Below are positions 22,704 through 32,950 of a stretch of 64,000 bases of DNA, piece by piece (the first letter of the stretch is position 1; every line of letters starts with the position of its first letter). The stretch lies in contig OX104119.1 in the NCBI GenBank assembly GCA_944474755.1, positions 44,603,927-44,667,926 on the forward strand, given 5' to 3'. Source of the DNA: Limnoperna fortunei (Eukaryota; Mollusca; Bivalvia; Mytilida; Modiolidae). The translations under genes and the position numbers were made by a program. Under the pieces are notes generated by a model, which saw nothing but the letters and a program-made list of their open reading frames with translations, did not search any database and was not told the DNA's origin.

Positions 22704-23717
22704 ATGGCAAACACCAGTTTTTTAAAGACAGTAGACGACCTAAACGAAGAAAATATCAAACAACTTATTGTTCCAATAGTATTTTTCGTCATCCTGTTAA
22801 TAATTGGAGTAACGGGAAATTTTACCGTCCTCGTGATTTATGGACGCAAATACAGCATATGTGTGTACAGATCTATCATCTGGAATCTTGCAGTCGCCGA
22901 TTTGACGTTTTGTACAATAGGAATACCATTTAACATTGCTAGATTTGTAAATCATTACACTTTTACCGGCAACTGGGTATGCAAAATGTTCACAGCTTTA
23001 ATCCTATTGGGAGCACATTATTCGACTAATGTGTTGATGTTACTGTCGCTTCACAGATTTAGACAAGTATGTATGCCTTTAAAAGAACAGATTACAATTA
23101 AAACTGTCAAGTACTGGTTCATCGGATGCTTTCTTTTAGCGTTACTACTTTCGTGGCCACAAGCTGTAGTAGAAGAAATGGAGTATCCTATTTTGGAGAA
23201 CAATCAGACTGGACGAATTTGCCCAATAACGTCTTCCAACCCAACAGTTTATTGGATGGTTAACAGTATCATTTTGCTTGTTTTGTTTGTTATTTACACC
23301 TTTGTGTTGTTTTTTATTTATTTAGTAATCGGACGGAAAGTATACTCAGAGCGTAAAAGAAGGCACACGAACGATACATCTGAAATTGCGGAACAAGGAA
23401 AAAACTTTTCGAACAAGATGACGAAAATTGCCTTCACGATCTCTGCAGCGTTTGCAGTAAGTTATCTCCCCGTTTTTCTACTTAAAGCAGCCGGACAGAT
23501 TGACGATGCAAGCTTAACTCCGTTCACATATTCATTGCTAAGATTGACAAACGATCCTATGTTGTTAAGCACGTTGCTAACCCTTTTATATATGCGATAT
23601 TTGATCATCGTTTCAGAGTTCAATTTACAAACATTGCGACACTTAAATGTGCTTAAACGAAAACAAAATGGAAAAGAGTCAACAACTGGAACAACAACAC
23701 AATCGTCGACATTTTGA
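22704..23717 (+). CDS. Rhodopsin-like (class A) GPCR, frameshifted before the TM7 NPxxY motif
   Basis: A seven-helix plasma-membrane receptor in one exon. Start chosen at the ATG at 22704. Visible marks: glycosylation sequons at residues 3 and 167; TM1 with G-N at 38-39; TM2 with NLAVAD (Asp66); W91-x-C93 before TM3; HRFRQV (117-122) in place of D-R-Y; TM4 ending with S-W-P (150-152); Cys173 in loop 2 as disulfide partner of Cys93; a basic loop 3; TM6 ending SYLP. At residue 285 (23556-23558) the frame runs off into a tail with no NPxxY. In the next frame 23558-23656 encodes HVANPFIYAIFDHRFRVQF then a stop, the expected TM7 end and helix 8. One base is therefore missing near 23556. The gene is either freshly dead or mis-sequenced. 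The ligand is unknown. A peptide or chemosensory receptor is possible but unproven. Confidence 0.87.
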   Translation: MANTSFLKTVDDLNEENIKQLIVPIVFFVILLIIGVTGNFTVLVIYGRKYSICVYRSIIWNLAVADLTFCTIGIPFNIARFVNHYTFTGNWVCKMFTALILLGAHYSTNVLMLLSLHRFRQVCMPLKEQITIKTVKYWFIGCFLLALLLSWPQAVVEEMEYPILENNQTGRICPITSSNPTVYWMVNSIILLVLFVIYTFVLFFIYLVIGRKVYSERKRRHTNDTSEIAEQGKNFSNKMTKIAFTISAAFAVSYLPVFLLKAAGQIDDASLTPFTYSLLRLTNDPMLLSTLLTLLYMRYLIIVSEFNLQTLRHLNVLKRKQNGKESTTGTTTQSSTF

Positions 23718-23719
23718 CC

Positions 23720-24450
23720 AACATAATTGTACAGGTAACGAAAATATTAACACAATGATTTAATTTTTCGAAATTGTATCTTTTTTGTATGGATATAAAT
23801 CTAATTGATTTATTGTTTAAATTATATGGAATTTAATAACAATATCGGTAATATTTCAGCTATTTTATGGTATCTTGTTTTATTTCGAGAGGAAACCACA
23901 ACCTTCGGCAGAATACTTGACATAAATCCTTCATCTTGTCAATGAATACAGCAGCCGAACGCATCTTTCCAGCAATAAGGCTCGAGTTTGGAACCTCATC
24001 ATTGACAGCATGTGATCAATTAATGATAAATAACTACCTTAACCATTTTATCATCGTAATTCCCGCATGTTGTTTAACATTGTTTTCTACAATCAGAACA
24101 TTAAAACAGAAAAATATTAAAACAAATAAAACAATCCAATGAAAATTAAAAAAAAAACCGACATGCACCATCGACATTAAATAGCACACTCGTCATCATT
24201 TCTATAACTTTAAATATATACCAAAACAGGAAGTATTTTCTCCAAGTGATTAATTATTACAATGATTACAAAAAAGATCGTTTTATTTTCTGTTATTTTT
24301 TTAGGTCGTGTTGCACGAGCTACTTCGCTTTTCTCATGTCAATAAAAACTGATGAAATTGATAAAAAAAATGCTCACACTGATGCTGAACAAACTGAAGC
24401 TTACCTCCGAACAAGTAAAATACTGGACCATATTTTAGGCAAACACGGTC
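23720..24450. other. GPCR 3' flank, SINE scrap and A-rich sequence
   Basis: No further exon is visible. AATAAA-type signals occur near 24125 but are common in such AT-rich DNA. The open frame at 24246-24647 runs into the 32 bp satellite and has no recognisable motif, so it is not called. Confidence 0.4.
23970..24055 (-). mobile_element. SINE head fragment downstream of the GPCR
   Basis: The reverse complement holds the box B area ('gaggttccaaactcgagcc'), the spacer 'ttgatcacatgctgtcaat' and the region of box A, matching the head of the SINE at 42747. Partial and degraded. Confidence 0.55.
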
Positions 24451-25600
24451 ACCTTTACCTTGGCTTTGGAAAACAGCAAACTACGGAGCCTTACATCAGA
24501 CAGACAAGATTAACAATAACATTAACTAAGGTGGATATAGTAAATACTGGAGTTTATCCCAGCCTTATCTATGATGTACAAATTGGAACTAATCAGAAGC
24601 TAATAACAAACTTAACATTACCTAATTCAAATAGGATAAACACTTGAATTTACCCCAGGCTGAATTCAAGTGTTGGACGTTACCTTAGGTAGAAAAATAC
24701 AACACTGTACTTAACCTAAGGCGGATGTAATAGAGACTGCATCTTACTTAGGGACAGGCGATATTAACGCTAAGCTTTAGGTCTAATCAAGTGCGCACAA
24801 TGTGAACACATGATCTTCCCTCTACGGAAAAGGTATTACTAGACTTTACATCAGACGAACAAGGTAAACACTGAGCCTTACCTGAGACGGATACGATAGA
24901 CACTATACACTAGATCTTTCCTCATCCAGACAAGGTAAATATCAGTATCTTACCTCAGACGCACATAGTAAACTCTGGACCTTACCATAGGTTTTCAAGG
25001 TAAACACCTAAATTTACCATAGGGGAAGCACTTGAGCTAACCTCAGGCGGACAAGGCAAACGCTGGCCCTAGAATAAGAAGACTGTACCCAACCTTACTT
25101 GAGATGAATACAATAAGGACATTGTCTTATTTAACACGAGCATGATAAGCATTGTACTTAGCATACAAATAGACAAAATAAAAACTATATTTTGCCTCGG
25201 GAAGAAAATTTGCACGCTTGCTCCTACCTCGCGCAGAGAAAATAAGCCCTGGGCCGTATCTAGGAAGAACATTGTAAACATTACATCTTATCTCAAGCGG
25301 TCAATGTTATCACCGATCCTTACGTAGTGCGTACACGACAAAACTGGACCTTACCTAATGCAGGTTAGGTAAACACTAAACCTTACCGCAGACGAAAAGT
25401 AACGCACTTGACTTGATCTCAGACGGAAAAGGTGAACATTAGAATTTGCCTCATTCAGACAAAGTGGGCATCGGTCCTTTCCTCCTTTGGACATGGTAAA
25501 GACTGGAACTTACCAGAGACAAAAAAGTTAGGTAGGACAAGATGAACATTAGGCCTTACCTCAAGCTGAGCATTACTTTAGGCGAGCAACATAAACGCCC
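24450..25600 (+). repeat. ~32 bp satellite array
   Basis: Units near TTACCTCAGACGGACAAGG plus TAAACACTGGACC, about 32 bp, more than 25 degenerate copies. A shorter inverted array of the same unit lies at 36820-36965. Confidence 0.8.
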
Positions 25601-26915
25601 CAGTTTGACGGGTATAAGTCGATGCAAACGGTGTTTTGATGTAAACTTTCGCCTATTATTATATTAATATTTATAGTAGCAAGTGACGATAAAAAGTTAC
25701 TTATTTTTTTCATAATAATTAGGTAACCTATAATAAAATGGCTTATGAATATTTAAGATAAAATAATCACCATGATCTTCTAGTCATACAAGTTTAAATG
25801 ATAGCTTGTGTATTGAACATCAATGGTATGTGTTTATATGGTGTAGAAGTAGGTTCTACCTGTAAGCCAGATTGTCACTCTTTTCGGACAAAAAACTATG
25901 AAATGTTCTATATTGAAAACCAAGATAACTTTTATAACTGTGTTCATTCACTGATAAAAATATGTATTGATACCTGCCAGATATACACATTAATAGACCA
26001 GCAATATGCACTTAACATTCTATATTAAACCTAAGTAAAACGTGTTCAGACTTGAAGTATTGAGCCGTTAATTACTTTGATACGAAATTTAATGAAGTGT
26101 ATGTCGACCTGTTCAAGATATCACGCAGAGCGGACGCAAGACATGTCTGACACCACCAGATGAGTAATGATATAGTATGTGTGAAGAGAAACTGTTCTGA
26201 CTATCGTAATTCGTTATTTGGGTGTGACAAAGTAAAACCTTAGCAAAGGCAAATACCACGTTTTACAATTATTGTTGAAGTTAATATGTAACAAAACTGA
26301 GCTAATCACACAGATCTTGTTTGTTTTTCTTGATCATTTTTAGTCAATATAGCTGCTAAGATATCATGTATTACATCAAATCAGTAAAGAGTTATAACAT
26401 GATACTTAATTGCGCTCATATAAATAATTCTTACTACCTTGCTTTTGTTCGATCTCTTTATTGTTTGTATGTGATTTGGGGTAAACGTGGTGTACCAATT
26501 AATATACTACGTTTTGAAACTTAAATTTGCAAATATAATTAACAAAAATTTATACGGAAGAAACATAATAATGATAATATTGTTTGAAAACAGTTTTTGG
26601 CGAAACAAACCTGTGTATTATATACGGATGGTTCAAAAGTGTTTTTAAACATTGTCATTGGCGTACTTATTTTTTACGCTTTAATCGTGCATTCGTTGAA
26701 AATCAGTAAAATACTTACAATCATACATGCCGACAATCCATGCTATCATTAGAATCGCGTTTATCGTAAATCTATTACTTAATACTACCACTTTAAAACT
26801 TTAATTTTCATGAAAAATGTATTCATATTGTTGATAAGTGTAATTTTAATGGGTAATTGATAATCGTTATCATAGTATTGTGAGCCCTTATTGTCAAAGG
26901 CGTAACAATGATGGA
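25600..26915. other. No gene seen
   Basis: AT-rich, with short frames only (for example 25798-26028) and no motif. I see no repeat match within the window. Confidence 0.5.
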
Positions 26916-27090
26916 TCTAATTGAGTGCACCCATGGTTTATATTGGGTTCCGGTTACTCTCTTTCTGTGTTTTATGTTTTTGCCTTTTGTGCTGTGTTTG
27001 TCTATATTCGGATTTGTAACTGTCCCTTGGCTTTTGGCTTTTGTTGTTCGGTCGGTTTTCTTTGTTATTTTTTTTAAGTCTTCTATATTT
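26915..27090 (+). mobile_element. Penelope-like 3' tail, solo fragment
   Basis: Contains 'gtgcacccatggtttatattggg', 'tctttctgtgttttatgtttttg', 'gtttgtctatattcggattt' and 'cggtcggttttctttg', the tail shared with the copies at 7784, 31323, 34740 and 44760. No RT portion precedes it. The reading frames differ between copies, so this is probably untranslated tail. Confidence 0.8.
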
Positions 27091-27104
27091 TTATATGGGG
27101 TGCC

Positions 27105-27300
27105 TCTGTGGTCGAGTAATTTAGAACGTCAGTCGTCTACTGTTTAGGTTGCTGTCAACATTTAGGTTGCGGGTTTTAGTCTCACTTTTTAACACCAAAG
27201 GTCGGAGTTTTTCTCCTGATACTCCGGAATTCTCCCAAAAATAAACTATATGCCACGATATAGCTGCGAAATTGTTGCACACAATTTTAACAAAACATGT
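27105..27300 (+). mobile_element. SINE (tRNA-derived)
   Basis: The head 'gtgcctctgtggtcgagtaattta' carries box A and 'ttgcgggttttagtctcac' a worn box B. The body has 'ggtcggagtttttctcctgatactccgg' and the end 'gccacgatatagctgcgaaattgtt', matching the SINE at 42747 along its length. Confidence 0.75.
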
Positions 27301-28355
27301 TTAGATGTGTCACATTTATTTAGGGAAAGGGGAAGGCTTTTATTTTTTTTAATTTGCCCTGGCACAGGGCAAATAAAAAAAAATTTCATACATTCTACCT
27401 CTGTATTACTGGCATTAGAGTCAGTATTAGCAAGGATATTTTTATCCAGTTCATCTCTGATTCGGTAGAAAAATCATTCGCAAATTTTGAAGATGTCCTT
27501 TGATATGTAAATGTTCTTCTCCTCTACGACATAAAACACATTATGTCGAACCAGAACTTATTAAGTATTCCTTGAGGATTATCAGGGGACAAAAGAAAAC
27601 TAGTGTACAGTTTCTTTAGATCTACAGGTTCCATAGGCGCAACGTTGTCTACATTTGCGCTTTAAATTTACACTTAATAAAAAACAGAAAACATTGCATT
27701 TGCCTTTTGAACTATTGGCTCCCTAATACTGTCTATGTTTTAATTTCCGACTAAAATGTCGAGACAAACCGAAGCGAATACTCTTTAGAGCAGAGCAGAT
27801 AAACTTATAGTTTTTTTTCTGTCCTTGGCATAAAATGAACGTAGAAATGCTGCCGGGTGTCCAGGTATACGATCATATAAAAAAATATCCAGATTCATAT
27901 TTATTTTCCAGTAAACTCTGTAGTGCCAATTTTGTAGCTCTCTTAGTGTTGACTCCTTCCTTATCTCACAGCATTCGGTTTAATTCTGCTTCTGACCAAT
28001 ATATTTCCGGTTTTTAATATCTGAATCGTTCCAGGACCAAATTCAGGTCAGACATGAGACAATCAGTTGCCGACGGGTTCACATTTGTACTGTACCGCCT
28101 CTAAGCGGAAGTGTCAGCTTTCATAGAATTTTTTAAAAAAACAACATCATATTAGAAGAATATCGGCCTTGGCCCACGAGAAGTCTGATCAATTCTATGA
28201 TACTATGATGGAGGTAAACATTCAGGATATGTACATCCAGAACTTTTTTCTTTGACTTGCTTGCATTACTAGGCATTCACAGATGTACAGACATACCTGG
28301 TGAGTTTCTATGGCAACCAGGTATGACACAGTTAGTCACTTTTAGTGTCAAAGTA
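27300..28355. other. No intact gene; possible LINE scraps
   Basis: The minus strand near 27490-27560 gives GSTxCVLCRRGEEHLHIK-like residues, faintly reminiscent of the Cys-rich C-terminal end of LINE polyproteins, but too short to assign. The rest shows nothing recognisable. Confidence 0.3.
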
Positions 28356-28440
28356 ATATAACATGCATCCCAAAAGAAAATAAGGACAGAAAATATCTCC
28401 AAAACTGGAGACCTATTAGTTTTCTAACCACACCATGGGA
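28355..28440 (+). pseudogene. LINE reverse transcriptase scrap
   Basis: Translation gives ITCIPKENKDRKYLQNWRPI followed by SFL, the conserved RT opening of LINE-type elements (..I-P-K..N-W-R-P-I-S-L-L..). The homologous frame ends within about 10 codons. Confidence 0.6.
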
Positions 28441-28734
28441 GATGATTGTTTCTTACCGAAAAGATAAAAAATGGAGTGCTTCTGGCTGTCAAATTAAATA
28501 TCAACATAGATACCAAAGTGAGACAACTTGATACGCCAATTTAGACTAAGACTAATCAATGGCGTTCAGACCAACAAATATTTCTTATCCAAATAAAATT
28601 TGTATATCAAAAATTCAAAACGTTGAGGTCTCACCTACCTGGGTATTGAGGTCAGGTCGTGAATTGATTTATCGCTTTGGGGTATCTGTCACACAGATGT
28701 ATTTGATAATTTTCTACTCTTGAATAAGGCCTTC

Positions 28735-29265
28735 GTGACTTCTTTGAACAAGACTTTCCACAGTTGGATTCCAAAATTACATAAAACTCCTTACAAGGAA
28801 AAGTCCATTGCCGGCTTATCTACTTGCTATAGCAAATAGTTGTTAATGCGGTTGAGTAAGATATCGTCTGCAAAAATGAAGGTCAGCACAAAATACAGTG
28901 AAACTGTTTATTCAGTTAGTGTAATCAATCATATGAGGATTCTATAGATCGATGGCTAAATTTGTATGTGTTAGAACCTTTTATATGTCAACCCTTTCTG
29001 CAACCTTACCTCACGATAACTAAAATACCGTCTTAAAGAAATCTAATATAAAGCCTTCGCTTCCGCATATGCCTACAAATATGTAGTTTTAGGTTTTCTT
29101 CTAACGATCAAAAATGCAAATTATTCTACAACGAGGAACCCTATTATAGTATGCTAGAATTTCTGCTAGACAACATATTTGTAACTTTTGGAGAATGCGT
29201 TGGCCAGGATATTGGAATTCAAATCGGTATAAACTGCAAACGTCACCGATTTCTCCGGAAATATA
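28735..29265 (+). pseudogene. Penelope-like RT relic (subfamily 2)
   Basis: In order: WIPKLHKTPYKEKSIAGLST; a worn LSKISSAKM equivalent to L-T-K-I-L; VSVINHM.IL; LKYRLKKS.IKP; YKYVVLGF; MLEFLLDNIFVTFGECVGQD; GIQIGINC (normally G-I-P-x-G-T-N-C). Several stops and frame changes. It ends before the YxDD motif. The copy at 31238-32350 is of the same subfamily and overlaps it. Confidence 0.75.
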
Positions 29266-29408
29266 TAAACCGAAATAAGTTCAATATGTAGACACACTTT
29301 CACTGTTTGAAATAACATTAGTTGTTTATTACTTATTTATTTACTTTTGTATTCAAGTAGTTGTACAAATGTGCACCACTTTAACAATATGTTTCAACAA
29401 CGTGTGAA

Positions 29409-29500
29409 CTTTCTCTCGTGATAGAAATTTTTATTTCTTTTGGCTCGTTCCGCTCCGCTCCACTCGCGAAAAGACATACAATTTCTATCACTCGTGAAAG
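29409..29500. repeat. Inverted repeat (hairpin)
   Basis: CTTTCTCTCGTGATAGAAATT at 29409-29429 pairs with AATTTCTATCACTCGTGAAAG at 29480-29500 with one or two mismatches. The loop contains a 'cgctccgctccactcgcg' GC-rich tract, unusual in this region. Confidence 0.6.
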
Positions 29501-31230
29501 ATCAACCGGTCTTTCCCAAAGACGTATAGAAGAACCTATTAATCTATGCAAAAAATAACCTTGATGTACTCTCAGAAATAAAAAAAACATCATCTGACAT
29601 ATAGGTGTAACATTAGTAAATGTTTTGGTTATAGTTTAAAACACTTGCATATTTGCATATCTTTCTAGCATTCATCAACATTTACCTGGACTAGGAAATT
29701 AATAAACTTTCATTCACAATAAAAAAAAATATATGCCATATATTACAGTGACCAATTCCTTATTTCGCTGGTTAGAACATTTTCAGACGCTCCCAATTTT
29801 ACATGCAATTTCTAATGCAGTAAATGTAAAAATACTACATTGTTAAAAAAATTACCAAAATTGTATCTTGCAAGATCTGACACTTTTTAAAACTTAATTT
29901 ATGCAGGAGCTTACAGCTTAAAATTGTAACCATTACTACTGTTATACCTTCAAAAAAACAAACGAACTACATAGATCGTCAAAACCGACCGTGTAGCATG
30001 GGATCGTCTGACAACAATAATGTCACGTCAATTTCAAATTATATTGATTGAATTATGTCACAAAATATATATACCACCCCATTTACCATTTAACCTATAT
30101 TTAAACTACTGGACGTAATACGCTAAATTGCAAACGACCGGGCACAGGGAATTTTGCGGTATTTTAAGGACCTGATGCACTTTGCTGTTTAACCTTCTAA
30201 TAAGCATCTGTGAGATATACTTGTACAATACAAGCAAGTATATTTTTGCAGCTCATATATTTCTCAAAGTCAGTGATTTAACTAAAATATATGCATACAT
30301 TTTGAAAGAAATTTAATTTTAATTTTTAAATTGACGTAAATACTTTTTTCCCACAGGCAACTGTTGGTAATTAGACATATCTAGGGAGTTAAAAATCGCG
30401 TGTTATTATAAAATACGTAATGTTTTGCAATTGCCATTGTCGATTGATTGATTGATTGATTATTTGATTGATTGACTGACAAATAGGTGTAAACGCTTTT
30501 ATTCCTTTTGTCTGTCTTAAAGAGTGAGAGATAGGTTTGAAATCTCCTACATCAGTTCATAACGTCCTTTTTAGAGGCAAATCTATTTGTGACATCTACT
30601 CTTCTAATCAACTTAATAATTGCTTTGTTCAAATGTATTGCCATTGTCCGTTAAAGCAAGTTCTTGTTGACTTACTTTTCGCTGTTCTTATAGCTTATAT
30701 ACTGATTACTTGTTCATTTTATAATTGAGTGTATTTCTCCACATTTTCGCAACTATTTCTTGTACGACCGTGAACACGTAATAAAATGTCATCAATAATT
30801 GTCAACCATTTTAAAAAGCGTGCAAGACTCTATTTCGACATGCTTCCCAAAACTTGCTCTTGCTAATTTCGGCAAGTTTTATCTATTGTTTGTCCTCTTC
30901 ATTACAGGGGTCGATGATTGTTCTGTCGTACTCCAGTGTTAATCTTGCACAAAAGAAGCCATGGTCATAAAAAGACAATTCGGAGTGTTAATATTCCTTC
31001 GATATGTATAATGACCTTCTTTTTCGTATAATCCGCTATATTTACATTACATTTGCACCACTCTTTTCTCTTAGTTTATTAACTGTTTGAAACTTTTTAG
31101 GGATTATTCACTTGAGGTTGGAGGAATTCCACATACAAACGTACTAAATTTGACCAATATGAAATCCTGACTAACCATGAGTACTTCGTGACTTCTTTAA
31201 ATATTCATTACGACAACGATTCTGAGGACA
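29500..31230. other. No gene; GATT microsatellite
   Basis: Nothing coding is recognised. A (GATT)n tract is at about 30443-30480. The 63-codon frame at 30537-30728 has no motif. Confidence 0.5.
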
Positions 31231-31237
31231 TACTATG

Positions 31238-32350
31238 ATTGCATTGGATTCCATGATAACATAACAATCCTTGCATTTCCGGCGCATTTACATTCTCTAC
31301 CAAAGAGTTGTCAAAACGGTTGCACCCATGGTTTTTTGGGGGTTTGGGTTACTCTCTTTCTGTTTTTTGAGCTATTGGTTTTTGTGTTGCGTTTGTCTAT
31401 ATCCGAATTTGTAAATGTCCTGTGACTTTTGGCTCTTGTTGTTCGGTCGGTTTTCTTTGCTATTTTTCTTGACTAAGATATTGTCTGCAGTAAAAGAAGG
31501 ATAGCAAAACTACTGTGAAAATTGCTTTTATTAAGGAAGCAATGTTAATCACATGTGGATTTTTTTAAATTCTTAAGAACTTTCTGAAAATTTAAAATCA
31601 AGATAGATATTTAAAATTTCGTCTGTTATAACGCTTGATTTTTTAACAAGTTATATTATTTTGCCTCACTATAAACTAAAATCCCGTCTTAAACATGTCA
31701 TAAATAAAGCCTTCGTTTGCGCATATGCTTACACGTATGTAGTCTTAGGTTACAACACCCCCTTTTTTCTGCTAAAGAAATAAAAGGCAAATTATACTAC
31801 AGCGAGGAATAGGTTTACAGTATATTAGAATTTCTGATCGACAACATATTTGTCACTTTTGTAGGATGTTTTTTTCCAGCAGTCAATCGGAATTCCTTTG
31901 AGTGCAAACTGTGCCCCACTTCTTGTCGATTTCTCCTGTATTCTTATGAAAAAGAAAGGCAAGAAGATAGCAGAAGCTAGGTCCCTTAATTTCACATATA
32001 GATATATTTATGATGTCCTTTCAAAAAACAACCCTCAATTTGCTTCCGTAATATATTCTTAAGAACTGGAAATTAAAGAGACCACAGAAACAATTTCATC
32101 TATCATGTTAAGACTTGCACCTCGAATTTGACACCAACGGTCATCTAAACACAAGAATATACGACAAAAAAGACGATTTTATTTTAGAATTATAAATTTT
32201 ATGCATAAACTTTCCAGATTCCCTTCATATGGTGCCTACATTTCTCAATTTATCAGAAATGCAAGAGCTTGCAGCGAGCATACTGATTTTTCTGATTTTT
32301 AAATATCTTCGGGACCAAGGTTTCAAGAAACAAAGACTTTGATAAGTTTT
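31238..32350 (+). pseudogene. Penelope-like RT relic (subfamily 2), split by a nested tail
   Basis: The 5' part (31238-31322) gives LHWIP and STKELSKRL. The reading resumes at 31470 with LTKILSAVKEG, then NHMWIF, LKSRLKHVINKAF, YVVLGYNT, LEFLIDNIFVTF, ARSLNFTYRYIYDVLSKNNP (YxDD worn to Y-I-Y-D), LEIKETTETISS, LEFDTNGHLNTRIYDKKDDF and SYGAYISQFIRNARACSE. Frame changes and stops are numerous. The break at 31322/31470 holds a separate Penelope-like tail. Confidence 0.82.
31323..31469 (+). mobile_element. Penelope-like 3' tail nested inside another Penelope-like RT
   Basis: 'cacccatggttttttggggg', 'actctctttctg', 'gtttgtctatatccg' and 'cggtcggttttctttgct' identify the same tail as at 44708-44946, but only about 147 bp long and without the preceding RT end. 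The host RT reading is continuous across it when it is skipped. Confidence 0.78.
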
Positions 32351-32436
32351 ACTATAGATACCATTTCCTTTTTGACAAAAATATTTTTGTTTGGAAATAT
32401 GATTGCATATATTTTTCCCAATTTTGTAATTCAGTA

Positions 32437-32950
32437 CTAAGTGATTGTGCTTTGATGATTATTGAATACACCTATTTGCTTCAGAAAACTGATGGCGCTA
32501 TAAACTTCCTTGGCGATGCTGGCAATATGTTGGTTCCACTGCATTTTTGATGTTATTGAAACACCTAAATACTTTGCCATTACAAAATGTTCTAATTTGA
32601 TGAAGTTCTTCATTATTGATTTTTGTTTCTTCATATGTTAAGGAAATCACAATTCTATTACAAATAATCTCGTCTTGGATATTATTTGTGTTGCATATCG
32701 TTAATGTAATAAAGCCATTTTCAAACGCAAAGTACTGTCTTCTTTTATAAAGGAAACTCTTTATTCATATGTTGGTTTTATTCATTTTTCCATAGTGATC
32801 CAGATTGTGGATAAGTCAGATATGGCAGACTTTTTCAAAAGCCTTGATCAAGTTCATAATTAAGCAAAGATCTGTTTTCGACTGTTGAGGTTTCTGATTA
32901 CGTCATCAACAAACTCAACAACTGGTAGTTCAATTCCGAAATCCATGTTG
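32437..32950 (-). pseudogene. LINE (Jockey/CR1-like) reverse transcriptase relic
   Basis: On the minus strand, from high to low: QLLSFVDDVIRNLNSRKQI; NLIKAFEKVCHI (worn D-F-S-K-A-F-D-K-V-P-H); a worn LIHNLDHYGKM; FLYKRRQYFAFENG; NNIQDEIICN; then AKYLGVSITSKMQWNQHI (the thumb signature Y-L-G-V-x-I) and KEVYSAISFLKQ. The block between 'FENG' and 'NNIQDE', which should carry the S-G-V-P-Q-G and F-A-D-D motifs, is deleted. Dead and truncated at both ends. Confidence 0.8.

Noticed and set aside
24246..24647. 133-codon open frame downstream of the GPCR
   Set aside because: The second half lies in the 32 bp satellite, and no domain or homologous copy is seen.
26908..27147. 79-codon hydrophobic open frame
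   Set aside because: It lies on the Penelope-like 3' tail. The frame is not kept in the other tail copies (for example 34736-34960 uses another frame).
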